Origin: Podaxis mareebaensis
Lineage: Eukaryota > Basidiomycota > Agaricomycetes > Agaricales > Agaricaceae
Direction of reading: 5' to 3'
Assembly: GCA_018524725.1 (NCBI GenBank)
Contig: JAEUWP010000207.1
Location: 605,630 to 669,629, forward strand
Length of the DNA: 64,000 nt
Below the pieces are notes generated by a model. That model saw only the letters and a program-made list of their open reading frames with translations. It did not search any database and was not told where the DNA came from. A program made the translations under genes and the position numbers. Below are positions 1 to 11,718 of the stretch, in pieces (the first letter of the stretch is position 1; each line of letters opens with the position of its first letter).

Positions 1-276
1 AGCTCCTCGGTGTCGACCCCTCAGCAGTGGAAGAGGGCAGTGAGGGCGATCTCCCTCCAGGTGCTCAGGTTATCAGTGTGACCCCAGAGGAACGAGCAGC
101 TATTGAACGGGTACGTTATATAATTCAGGGTTGCGGGTCATGCTGATTGATCTTGGCGCCCACAGCTGGAAGCGCTCGGGTTCCCCCGACACGCTGTACT
201 TGAAGCTTATTTCGCGTGTGATAAGAATGAAGAACTGGCTGCGAACTACCTGTTCGAGAGTAATTTTGACGACTGA
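1..276 (+). CDS. RAD23: RAD23 UV excision repair protein, C-terminal end (partial)
   Basis: Only the last two coding exons are in the window: 1-110 and 166-276, with an intron at 111-165. The exons join into a Rad23-type C-terminus: the linker [17 protein letters not shown] leads into a UBA2 domain ([20 protein letters not shown], then [11 protein letters not shown] and stop). Rad23 shuttles ubiquitylated proteins to the proteasome and partners Rad4/XPC in nucleotide excision repair; the C-terminal UBA protects it from its own degradation. The XPC-binding domain, UBA1 and the N-terminal UBL must lie upstream of the window. The LxxLGF...AYFAC...ANYLF pattern is diagnostic. Confidence 0.88.
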
Positions 277-454
277 TAGTGTTTTGCGAGGTGTTTCGCT
301 CCTGTAAGCTTGTAGTAGTACAATAAATACAGTTTTTGTTTGATAGTCTCCGCCATCACCGAACACACACGTTAACTCATCCTTGATCAAGTATTAATAG
401 CCTTTGTTTCCACGCCGGTGCTCGTCAACATACCCTTCCTCGCCACTTCCACTC

Positions 455-2997
455 ATGTTTGTTCTTCCGCACCCTTTGCGGTTGCTCGTACTGACTTGTC
501 TTCTCCCACCTCTGCACGCTCAGGATCTCCCAGGCGGCTCCGTCACGGACTATGCTCCCCAAACAAATGTCCAATGCCCCGATTTCTCAACAACATCTTT
601 CATTCGTCAATGGTCTCCTCAGAATCAAACACTGCATCCCCGAGAAGAAGAGTATCTGAATACGCGTGCCCAGAACGTTCTGCCTGGCGCATGGAAAGAC
701 TGGCTCGGAGACGGCTCGCGCATCGGTTATGACTTGAACGCATTGAACTTTACAGGCGCCTGGCCAAAAATTGGCATTGCTCTTCCGGGGGGCGGATTAC
801 GGGCTGCACAGTTTGCTGCCGGTGCCCTCAGTGGCTTGGACGCGAGGAATGAAACTGCCAAAGCAGCCGGTACTGGTGGCTTGCTGCAGGTGGCCAGTTA
901 CATTTCCGGGTTGTCAGGTGAGTCGCTCTCGAGCTGCGAGGCTGTGACAGAGACTACATCTAACTCAGGTGGCTCGTGGATTACTGGGTCTTTGTATTTC
1001 AACAATTTCCCCACACTCCATGACCTCGTCCTCGGCAACGGGAAGGATCTAAGCGGCTGGAAACTCGACTTGCCGTTTGCTACGCCGGATGGCACTAATC
1101 TGTTTTCGGACAAAAACCAAGCTTTCTACGGGAGTATCCTTTGGAGTGTCAGAGCCAAGGCAGAAAAAGGAATGTAAGTGTGTTACTCTTGACTGCTGGC
1201 GAGCTGCTTCAGCGGGCAAGTCTGACGGCCGTCTAGTGATACCAGCTTGACAGATCCCTGGGCGAGAATGATCTCGTATCATTTCCTCAATCAGACTTCA
1301 AGAGCTAACTTTTTCACAAATGACTCGGCGCACGGGGCTGGGCAGCTCTGGTCAAAGATACCCGAGATACCTGCATACCAACAATACCTGACGCCATTTC
1401 CTATTGTTGTTTCTGATTCGCGCCCGGTTGGATCAAATTTGACTACAGCTTTGGACCTGGTGCCCACTGTTTATGAGGTGTGAACGCAATCCATATTCAC
1501 GCTTCTCCGACATCACTAACTAAACCTGGCAGATTACCCCTCTGGAAATTGCATCATACGACCCCAGCTTGTCTGCAGGGATGAACTTGACCTATGCAGG
1601 AACGCATCTTACAAACGGGAAACCTGACAACGGGTCGGCGTGCGTTACTGGATTTGATCAAGCCGGGTTTATTATGGGAACCAGCGCAAGTTTGTTTAAC
1701 GTCAGCAACCATTCCCATCGGGATTACAGCCTTATTGACATGCGCATCATTTTAGCAAATCTTGGACTTTGCGCAGAACACGATCACCGGCATGTCTGAA
1801 AGCGATGCTGCTGCATTGCTATATGTCCTTTCGCGGCAGCTGCGTGAAGTAAGAACAAGAGCTGATGATGTCGCCAACTGGCCGAGTCCTTTTACTGGCA
1901 TCAAGGCGAACACATTCCAAGACTCCAAAGCGAATTGGCTCGAGCTATTAGATGGAGCTTCGAATGCCGAAAACGTTCCATATGCCCCTCTGTTCGTAAG
2001 AGCCCGAGGGTTGGATGTCATTGTCACCCTAGACGTCAGTGCGGACGATTCTAACAGCTTCCCCAAGTACGTCTCATTTGGTTTTGCGCGAGATTCCTTG
2101 TACTAATTATAAATCTCGCAGCGGCTCGAGCCCTATCACCACAAGCCGTAGGCTTTCGACACTGCTGCAACCGTCGCACCAACACTTCCCCCCTATACCC
2201 GCAACCCCAGAGGACTGGATTGCAACTGGTGTGAATGCACGACCGACGTTCTTTGGGTGTGACCCTGCGACACCCACGGATTACCCAATGGTCATCTATC
2301 TTCCCAATACACCGCCCATCAACGGTGACGATCCAATTACCAAGTATGCTTAGCTCAGTATAAAATATGGTGTGCAACAGGAATTGACACTGACTTGTTC
2401 TTTAGCACGGCAACTTTCCGGTTGACCTATACCCCTAAGCATACCCAGCTCTTTCTTGATGCAGTGCAGAAACTTATGATGGAAGGCTTCACGCCGAACG
2501 CCAACACTCCCGATCCCAACTTTGGAGCATGCCTCCAGTGCGCAGCATTTGACCGTGCTCGTCTAAAAATGACCCCCGTCTTTACTCGGTCTGAAATCTG
2601 TTCAAAATGCTTCAAACGATACTGTTATGATCCTCGGAACCCGCCTAGTCGCGACGAGTTGCCAAATCGCAAGCAGGTATTTAAGGACCCTGATCCCGTG
2701 GGCCTGACGAATTTCTTGGCAAAGAACAAGTTTAGGTTTGTAGGTGGACTGGTTGGACTGGTTGTGCTCATTGCTGTGCTTATTGGCGGATTGTTAGTGT
2801 TTCTGCTCCTCATGTTAATGAAATACTAATTCACTGTAAACAGGATCTGGTGGAAGAAACGTCAGAAGAAGGCTTTCTACCAGAGACTGAGTGAGACCTA
2901 TCAGGCTGAGGCCTTTGCTATTCCCATATACCCTACGAGTCACAGTCGACCAGGAAGCCAGACTTATGATTTACCCAAGCATCGTGGCGAATTGTGA
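455..2997 (+). CDS. Lysophospholipase / phospholipase B (PLA2_B family), membrane-anchored
   Basis: Eight exons (455-917, 969-1173, 1237-1477, 1533-1700, 1756-2066, 2122-2343, 2406-2792, 2844-2997) keep one phase and give 716 aa. The enzyme deacylates phospholipids and lysophospholipids at the cell surface. The nucleophile motif GLSGGSW is split by the first intron; SADDSNSFPNGSS matches the second active-site region of the family. Start 455 gives a clean signal peptide (MFVLPHPLRLLVLTCLLPP); an in-frame ATG at 404 would add 17 residues. N-glycosylation sites are frequent. The C-terminus is unusual: about 20 hydrophobic residues near residue 650 are followed by a basic WWKKRQKK stop-transfer and a roughly 45-residue tail, so it looks type-I anchored, not GPI-anchored as in yeast Plb proteins. 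It converges on the next gene. Confidence 0.88.
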
Positions 2998-3202
2998 TCT
3001 CCCTACTTGAACTTCATGGTGTTGCACTCTTTTTCGTTGTGTTTTGGACACTGGTTTGCTTTCGTTCTCGGTCACTACAGTGTTTTCGTTGCATTTCAGC
3101 ACGCATGCCCATGTATACCCTTGTATAGTTGTGGTACATAATGAAATGTTAAAAGGTGAATATATATAATTTAGGGGTATAGATGATTGAGGGTCTAAGG
3201 TA

Positions 3203-5695
3203 CTACATAATCTCGTCTAATGTCATATCGCCAGGAATGCTGGAGATAGCTGGCTTAGTCACCTTGACTTGGGGGGCCGGTTGCATGTCGTTCGTGCCGG
3301 CGTTGAGACTGCGGGTAACGTTGGACAAGGGCATACGTTGGACACGAGTTATATGCGTCCTGGGTTTATCTGCGGTCATGACCGATTTGTACATGTCCAA
3401 CTCGTGTTGGAGGTCGGCGTTGAGTCCAATAATGGTCTCTTGTTCCCTCGATAGCATGATAATTTTCTGTTGCGACGTGATACATGAGTGTGCTGGTGGC
3501 AGTTGAGAAGGTAAAGATAGCAACTGACATGTTTGGCCTCGGCCAACTCGCGTCGGATACGGTCCACGTAGGCAATGCGCTGCGCTGGGTTGCTATGACC
3601 CAGAATCTCGGCGTTGAACTTACTCAAGCGTTCCGCCTCTTCTTCAGCAAGTTGGTTCCGGGCGAATAGAGCCTCCACTTCTTCAGATAAGGAGTTATAG
3701 GCTTCTTGATATCGTTCCGCGTCGGCGAGCTCGGTTAACAGTCTGTTTCATTCGGAAAATTGTGGCGATATCGATCAGGAACGGCACACATTGGAGGCTG
3801 TGATGCTATGCCATGGTAGACACAACACACGCAGCCTGTTATCAACTTACCTGTCAATTTCCGCCCGTAGGGCGTCCTCAGCCATCCTGCTCTTCTGAAC
3901 GGCGTTTGTCAGTCGTTGCACTGTGTCCTTTTCCTTCTTCATTGCAGTCTCGTGGGCGAGAGTGGATTGTCGGTGCTGCTCCTTGAGGGTGGCGATCTGG
4001 TCTTCGAGGGAGGCGCAGGTTTGTTGGAGGGTGGTGCGATTGTCTTGAAGTGTTCGGAGCTGGTCCGAGAGGTTAGAGCGGTCTTTTTGTGCAGATTCGA
4101 GACTGGCGGCGATAGCTTCATGCGAGGCAAGCGCGCTTGCAAGATCTTGGGAGTGTTGTTTGGCGAGATTGGAGACTAGGGTGAGTTCTTTGTCTGCACA
4201 AGTGTATGCAAAGAGGAGTTGTTGGGATCGAAGGGAGTAGTAGGTGACCAGGAGTTCCTGAAGCCGCTGCTCGATGGCCTGAGATTCGCGACGGTACGTA
4301 TCATCGTCTTTCACGAGTTGTTCAAACTGCAGGTGAAGAGAATCACCAGCTGAGTCAGTGGTTGATGGTGGGGAATTGTTGAGCAAGTCCTCATAAACAG
4401 ACAGCTGATATAAGACATCAGCGAGCTGTTCTTCTAGAAGACCATTGCGGTCGTTGACTTGGCGGACCAAGTGGGCAAGCTCCAGAACTTGATCCTCGGT
4501 ATTGCCGAGCTTGCGCTCAAGACGCAAGATTTTCAATTCAGCGGTGGTGTGGAGCTGTTTGAGTTTGTGATGATCGGAACAGGGAACGGTGTTGGAGACG
4601 AGCTGGCCATACTGTTCGGCCGCCTGGGAGAGGAGAAAGCTGCGATGTGCAAGTCGGGCAAGGAATTCTTCTCGTTCTTGTGCGAACAGGTCTTGTGTGG
4701 TGACAAGTTCCTCGCGGGTTTTGGAGAGTTCCTGCTGGACGTTGGCAAGGTGTGCTTCGATTTGTTTCGCTCCATGACGCACAGCCTGTACATTGGCGTC
4801 ATCCTTGGCTTTAAGCTCCTGGAGTCTGTTCTCAAGGGTCTCTCGCTTCTTCTGCTCCGACGAAACTGACTTTTCCAACTCTGTTATTCTCCTGTCTCGT
4901 TCTCTCAATTCGTCCTTGTGCCTGGACTCCAGGGTTTGCATTGCTTTCTTGGTTTCCACGATGTCTCCCTGTTTTCCAGCGAGTTGGGACCTTTCATGTT
5001 CGACCATTTTGAGCCTTGTCCTAAGTGCCTTGATTTCCGTTTGGTCTGTCTGAGCAGCCTTCTTCAGTTCTTGTATCCGGAAATCGAGGGCGTCATTTTG
5101 CTTCTTCTGTCTGTCTATCCGCTCCGTCTGCTCGGTTATTGTCTTTTGACGATGCGAGAGTTCTGCCTTGAGTCTCTCGACTTCGGCTTGGTGCTGGAAG
5201 ACGATCTGAGCACCGAGTTGAAATATGTCTGCCTGCCCTTACTGCTTTCTTTCCCTCCTGATGGACCCGTTCAAGGTCTTCCAGCTTCTTCTGCAGAGCA
5301 TTGTAGCGTTCGTTCATGGTTTGGTTAAATTTTACGAGGGACTTGGTGGAGGTTGGCTTGTTGTCAACGTTATATGTCCCTGGACCTGGGAGAATCAGTT
5401 GATCGAGACCCGGAGGGAAGAGGGAATGTCTACCTGGGACATCGGAGTCTTTTTCCTTTGTGAAGCGGGAGGCCTTTTCGAGGAAGGCACCGCGCTTGTA
5501 AGCTTCTAGCTGGGAGTCTGTTGGCGGTCAGAATTGGGATTGGAGTAGACGGGGACAGGATGGACCTTGGGTGGGATTGTAAGCGTTGGGAGCTGGACCA
5601 TCTGGTGCTGTTGTTTGTGGTGAGTAAGCTGGAACTTTGGCGATGGAAAAAGACAGACCTTTGAAGGGCTCGAAACGGGGGCCTCTTGGAAACAT
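3203..5695 (-). CDS. HMMR-like coiled-coil protein (hyaluronan-mediated motility receptor family)
   Basis: Six exons (5566-5695, 5434-5517, 5243-5385, 3851-5205, 3529-3742, 3203-3466) join in phase to 729 aa. The N-terminus has the HMMR_N style: an F-G-L-S-F core, then GPAPNAYNP, GAFLEKASRF and VPGPGTYNV. About 500 residues of coiled coil follow. Near the C-terminus, ILGHSNPAQRIAYVDRIRRE resembles the conserved HMMR C-terminal block (LGHxNxxQKIxxVxxLKxEN). Animal HMMR/RHAMM binds microtubules and TPX2 and acts at spindle poles; the fungal role is inferred by homology only. It diverges from the phosphatase at 5906, with 210 bp between start codons. The last exon has a low-complexity tail. Confidence 0.72.
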
Positions 5696-5905
5696 GGTGG
5701 GGTATGTGTGTGTGGTAACTTGCGGGAGAAACAACCGCGTTCTGGACGCGACGGGTCACGTGGATGTCGTGGGAAGTTGTGTGACAAGGTTGCTGTGATT
5801 GGATGCATGTAAGGCGAGCAGACTTTATTCTCGACGCTCCTCATCGTCGCCCTCGTCGAGCACGGCACCTTCTCGTCGAGCTATTCATTCTCCACGTCTT
5901 TTCAA

Positions 5906-7687
5906 ATGGCTGCGCCAACAGACTCCTCACACCATGATCCTCCTAATGATTCTTCCAAAATCTCCGGCGGCGAGTCTCTTGCCCCTTCTCGTTCGAACGG
6001 TTCTGCGCATGTCCAGCTCAACAATGGCGACGTGACCTCTCTTCCCCCTTCGACCTCTACCGCCACACACCGTCCTGACAGAGGGCAGGTCCTTGATTCT
6101 TCTGTCCAGTCCCCTTCCTCATCTTCAAATCCTGATCCCAACCCGTCTCCCCCTCTTCCTTCAGACTCTCAGCCACGTGTTGCCTCCAAGGATGCTCACA
6201 CCTCCGCTGATGCTGATAAAACAGAAGATGGTTCCACTACTCCTACTCTCACCCACAAGGGGACTGCTCAGTCTCGAAAGGCGAACGGCTCCTCATCCTC
6301 AGATCCTGCTCACGTTCCTGTCAACGGTAACGGTAAACCAAGATCATCCTCTCCTGTCAAGGCTACGAAACCCTCTTTCCTCTCCAAACTCGTCCATCTC
6401 CTCGTCCCTTGCCTTTCATCTTCTAAATCCCATCCCGTCGAGGTTGACGCTCCCGCTCCCGCTACTAAAGAAGTTCCGGCAAAACTGCAGTCGGAAAAAG
6501 TTGAGGAGCCCACCCCCGGACCTGCTCCACAACCCGTGCAGCAGGAAGTGCCCAGCGCGAGGGATGCCCAGGAATCTGTGCTGGACGAGACCGGCCTTAC
6601 TCAAACGCCTCTCCCTCCTCCAGTCGAGCCCACCTCTGAGGATGCTGAAGTCATTGTTCCACCCACCCCAACAAAGACGCTACCTGTTGCAGAGACCGAG
6701 GGGGTTACTTCCGGTGCCGTTGTCCCTCCTGGTTCAGCAGGGACCTTAAACGAGAAGCATTCTCGCTCTTCGACTGTTCCCAGCACCGCCAGCACTGATG
6801 GTGACGAGTCCGACTTTACAGATGAAGATATGGACGACCTTCCAGATGAAGATCCTGATGAATTGATTCTACTAAATGGTGGTGCAGGAATTCCGATAGG
6901 ACCGGTAAGCTAATCTACCTTCTGTCTTGGCCCCTGCCTCATTCTCTGCAGGACGGTGTACCCAGGCCTCTATTGCCTCCCATTGCACCACAACACATGG
7001 GTAGAAAATGCCTCATTCTTGATCTGGACGAGACCCTTGTTCACAGCAGTTTTAAGGTCCGTTTTAGCCCCGTGTCTCTCGCGACTGGTTTCTCAATCCT
7101 ATCCCAACTCTTATCTTCCTTCTAGTCAATACAACAAGCTGACTATGTCGTTCCTGTGGAGATTGAATACCATTGGCACAACGTCTACGTGATCAAACGC
7201 CCCGGCGTCGATAACTTCCTGAAAAAGATGGGCGAGATATATGAAATCGTAGTCTTTACTGCTAGTCTTAGTAAGGTAAGCTTTTCCAATTGTGGGCTGC
7301 TCCACATAATCTAATCCTTATACAGTATGCCGACCCCGTGTTGGACAAGCTGGATGTCCACAAGGTCGTTGCACATCGACTGTTCAGAGAAAGTTGCTAC
7401 AACCACCGAGGAAATTACGTCAAAGTGGGTAATTTCTCCTCCTTCACTTCCGCACCTGTTCATGTTTCTCCCATTGTTAGGATCTTTCGCAACTTGGCCG
7501 TCCCATAACTGATACCATAATTTTGGACAACTCGCCAGCCTCGTATATTTTCCATCCTAATAACGCTGTTCCCGTTTCGTCATGGTTCAACGATCCCCAT
7601 GACACCGAGCTCACGGACCTCGTCCCGTTTTTGGCGGATCTGAGTTCTGTTGATGATGTACGGGGGATATTAGACGGCGCACGGTAG
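5906..7687 (+). CDS. Psr1/NIF-type CTD phosphatase (FCP1-like, HAD family), paralogue A
   Basis: Five exons (5906-6904, 6952-7056, 7126-7275, 7326-7424, 7481-7687) give 519 aa. The first ~335 residues are a Pro/Ser-rich disordered region ending in GIPIGP. The catalytic domain follows with the HAD motif [12 protein letters not shown], where the first Asp is the phospho-acceptor, then [19 protein letters not shown] and the conserved [13 protein letters not shown]. This is the SCP/Psr serine phosphatase type. Yeast Psr1/Psr2 act at the plasma membrane in the general stress (sodium) response. The last four exon lengths (105, 150, 99, 207) are identical in the paralogue at 14561-16181. Confidence 0.9.
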
Positions 7688-8546
7688 TGAATGCTGGCTC
7701 GTAGCCTGTGTCCTGTGACATAAGCCCCTTTCGTTCTGGGAGTTCTTTTTTGTTGGCCTTCAATACCCTCGTTTTGTTCTTTCCAGATTCCTTGACACCC
7801 GCGAAACTTTGGCTTCTGCCTTCCCACAGTGTTTCCTCTTCTCAGTCGCCGGTGCTCCTCTTGGGTCTACACGCGCATCCACCTTCGATATACCCCCCGC
7901 AAGCTTTCCTCCCTTTTTTTTCACAACGTCTGGTCAGCTGGGCAGCATTCTGTTCACTTGTAATGGACATTCAACTACGCAGTCACTCGTTTACTTTGTC
8001 GATGTTACCTTCGTAAGCTGTATCCGCATTATCCCTACATCTCTTGATACAGCTTTGTGCTGGGGTGTTCAGCTCACAGCATCTCTCTTGTCATTTTCTT
8101 CGTTTCGGGTTTATGGTTTGGCTAGAGCGGATAAGCTTAACTATTTCTGCTATTGTTAAGTACTCGATATCCTTCTACTTGTTTTACCCTTCTCTTCAAA
8201 AAGCCTTTCTTCGACGTACAATACTTACGATCCGGCTACGATAGTTATGACTGACATGCAATAAAATCCAATCAAACTCATGTCCCTTGGAATGTTTATT
8301 TTCCTATCTGAGTTGTCTAGAGGTGAAATGATCATTGTTTCATGAGTCGTAAATGCACTGATGTACAAAAACTGTGACTGTATGAACAAGCACTACACTG
8401 CCTACCTAAAAACCGAGATCTAACAGGAAGAGATCTTGTTCTACAAATCACCTTTCAAAAGAAAGAAAAAATTGGTTGCGACACAATAACACAAAACGAA
8501 AGACAATCGCGGGTGGAGCACGCCCTTCGACCTACGATCGCTGATA
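7688..8546. other. Intergenic, 3' ends of convergent genes
   Basis: These 859 bp lie between the stop codons of two convergent genes. Short open frames exist but lack codon continuity and family motifs; pyrimidine-rich stretches around 7850-8250 look like a long 3' UTR. An AATAAA-like signal (gcaataaaatcc) occurs near 8260. I see no gene or RNA here. Confidence 0.5.
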
Positions 8547-11500
8547 TCAACCAGAGGTCTTGCCAAAGTCCTTCGACGCTTCTTCATTCCCCCAGGGACT
8601 GAATTGGGATTTATGACTACGCGGAAAGGCTGGAAGCCAAGATGGCAACAGCTTGTTCGCGTGTGAACTAGGGGCGATGGGCAACGCGTGGATATGGGAT
8701 GGCGAGGAAGGAATGCTTCCGACATTACTCAAACTGGGTAGACGCTCAAAACTCGTGTTGGCTCCACCCAAGGCACGTTGCAATGCCTCACGTTCTGCAG
8801 GCGAAGGTGCAAAAGCACGCAAAAACAGCGATTCGCTTGTAGACGCCGCCGACGACATCATGGAGGAACCAATACCAGTGGGATTGAGATTGTCGAAGGA
8901 AGGTAGAGAATGGTGTGTAGGCGGCGCAGGTGCTTTGGACAGGCTGAATTCCTTGGCATCGGGATTGAGACCCTTCTTCGGCTTGTCCTTCGGCAGCGTG
9001 GGGAACCATCTCCGCGCGCTAATCTTCGGCCCACTCGTGGTCTGCTCGGTGTCAAGGTGCAGTGGGCCGTTGTCTGTTTGTCTTGACGTTAACCATTGAC
9101 CGTTGGCATGCTCATTCTCGTACGTAACAGGATATTCGTCCAGAGACCTGCGTCTAGGAGACGAAAATGACGCGTCTGAGAGAGCGACTGGTGACATACA
9201 GAAGGGATCATAAGACGTCGACATGTCGTATCCTTCATTGCTTTGTGTATGATATGACTGGTCCTTGTCGCGCCATTCTTTTTCCAGGTAAGGGTCGGCA
9301 TCAGATTTGAAAGATCTGGAGGTAGAGATGGCATCGGCACTGTCAAGGGAGGTGATCAAACTAGATGGTATGAGTGATTGGCCTGTAGGTGACAAGACCG
9401 GCAAACCGAACGCCCCCGAAACCTCGTCTGCGAAACCGGAAAGATTGTATGCTGCCTGACGTGATGTAGAGAAAACATCGTACGAAGGCTGTGCAGAATC
9501 ATCTGCAGATGAGGGGACCGAGTTGAGGGCCAGCGAAGTACCAACAGTCAGGTGAGGCTGGTAGGAAGGGAAGCTGACGGCTGATTGAAGCTTGGCCTGG
9601 CCATCTAGCTCGGTCGACGCGTTGTTGGAGTCCGTGAGGCCGTTCGGAGGAACGGATGTCCGCGAAGAATCCTGGATCAAGGTTTGCAATCGCTTCGCCC
9701 TTCGGTTCTCGATCGAGCTCTTCTTGTTCCTCAGCTTCTCCTGTTCCTCATTCAGTTGATCCTCCAACCCTCGCACTTGTTGATTGAGCGCAGCGACGAT
9801 ATCTTCAGCATCTTTAATCTCTTGCCTCTTGCGCTCGAGCTCTTCTGCAAGATCTCGCTCCACTGAGGAGGTCTCGCCAGTGCTCTGTCGCAAAACCTCT
9901 TCATCAGCACAAGCGCGCTCCTGTAATTCAACCATTTCTTTATCGAGAAATTCTATCCGTTGAGCCGTATGATCGCGAGCAGATTGCGCCGTCTTGAGCT
10001 TCTTGTCGGCCTCCCGTTTGACGGCTTCGGCCGAGCGCTTCGCATCTTCGAGGGTCTTGGTGCGCGATTTAGTTTCAAGTTTGCCCGCATCTTCGACGCG
10101 TTTGCGCTCGCGGTAGGAAGTTACTTCCTCCTGGAGCAAAGCATGGGTATGAGAGGTCGATGTTTGGCAATCATGAAGCTGTGCGTGAAGATCAACAAGC
10201 AATGCCTTTGAGGCACTGATCTGTTCCAGTACATGGGCGATACGAGGTGATTGATCAAACAACGTCGATGGCGATCGGGATGGCAGTGAAGCCCCCAAAA
10301 CTGTTGGTTCAGATGCATTAAATGGCTGAAGCGGTTGGGCGGGCTGGGAATGAGGAACCACGGACGACGGTCGTTCAGAAGCCGTTGATATAACTCGAGT
10401 AGCGTGAAGAGGAAGCGAGGCAGATTTGGGCAAAGGAGGTGGTGTTGTACTGCGTGGTGCAGCAACAGCATTTTTACAGGTTGTTCGTTCGCGGTTGCGT
10501 GGCTTGGGTGGCGATCCATTAACAAAACCACCGGAAATGCCCATTTTCGTCACAGAACCTGACCGGTGGATCAGACACACTGGATACGAAACGCGACAAA
10601 CATCATACCAGCAAAGTCCTGTAACATATCAAGGCTCTTCATGCTGAGGATTCCCGAGCTCCAACTTTCTTCATCCTTTGACCTTGAGATAACATCCTGA
10701 TACCAAGTCTCTAAAACACCACCCCGCCACCATTTTCCAAATGCTCCGATGTACCAAGAATCCGAGATCATTAGACCATCTCGATCGACACGCATTGATG
10801 ATTTTGGAAGAGGGATCATGGCCGCAACGGTGAAGATACCAAAACTATGGAAGACGTGCTTGGGGGTCCGCAGCGAAACTGATGCACGATTAGCGAAATG
10901 AAACGGGGAAGATCCGTCGAATGGTAATATGTGACCGTTAGTAGTAGCTGTAGTAGTAGAGCTCCTGACTGAGGCCGTCCGGGAAACACCTTGACGGAGC
11001 TTGGTTGCGCCATCATCGCAGTTTTCATCGAGTCGGCTGAGATGTTGGCGAAAGGATTGTTCGGTGAGATAAGCACGAAACGAGTTCTCCGATGGGTTGG
11101 TGAGATAAGCTGCCGGAAATTGTGTAGAAAGGTAGGAACGAAGATCGGGGTAGAGAGAGAGTGCGTCAATAACGTTGGAAAACGGCAAAACGGAGAAGAA
11201 AAGCTAACCGAGCACAAGCGAAACTAAGCAGAATACGAGTAGACAGAGCATAAACTTGATGTCACCGTTGCCTACGACCAAGCTGGCAAGCTCTGTGAAA
11301 GGATTTTGGAGCGAGACAATGCCAAGGCCAGCAAAGGAGATGGACATGATGAGAGCGAGGTAGTCCCACCAGGAGGAGGATAGGCGGAGGGAGGCACGAC
11401 CCCAGGCAGAAAAAGGGCTTGAGGATGAGTGGGACGTCGACAGTGTTGCAGGACGACGAAGAACGGGGGGGTAGATGGTGGTCGATGGGAGAGCTGAGGA

Positions 11501-11627
11501 GACGGATGAAGAAAAGAACAAGTCAGAGAAAGTGCATTGGCGAAAAGAGGTGTTGACCACAAAGCCCGCAATACTCTCAGCTTTCCCACGATCACAATCA
11601 ACCCGATGAGTCACAGTCACCAGTCAT
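8547..11627 (-). CDS. Membrane-anchored coiled-coil protein with a PAM2 motif, function unknown
   Basis: I join two long open stretches into one gene. Exons: 11621-11627 (tentative), 11209-11493, 10609-11109, 8547-10558, giving 934 aa. The intron 10559-10608 has a GTATGA donor, a CTGAT branch-like site and a CAG acceptor, and keeps phase; as two genes they would be only about 26 bp apart. In order: a hydrophobic membrane segment near residue 80 (FMLCLLVFCLVSLVLA); a conserved-looking block (RASVSLRTPKHVFHSFGIFT, then SDSWYIGAFGKWWRGG); a Pro/Ser linker; about 170 residues of charged coiled coil; a long disordered tail. In that tail KKGLNPDAKEFSL (coding bases about 8940-8975) matches the PAM2 consensus LNPxAxEFxP, which binds the MLLE domain of poly(A)-binding protein. 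The first tiny exon is uncertain. Confidence 0.65.
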
Positions 11628-11718
11628 CTTGTCACGCAGAACCAGTGTTGTTGGAGTTGCGACATGAATGATTATCATCCCTGCTTCTATCAACAAATCC
11701 TTTCATCCACGAGGTCCA

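Noticed and set aside
7708..8244. Hydrophobic plus-strand open frames downstream of the phosphatase
   Set aside because: Overlapping frames, no family motif, pyrimidine-rich composition typical of a 3' UTR between convergent genes.
10559..10608. Two separate minus-strand genes meeting at about 10.57 kb
   Set aside because: An in-phase intron with GTATGA donor and CAG acceptor joins them; as separate genes there would be only ~26 bp for terminator and promoter.
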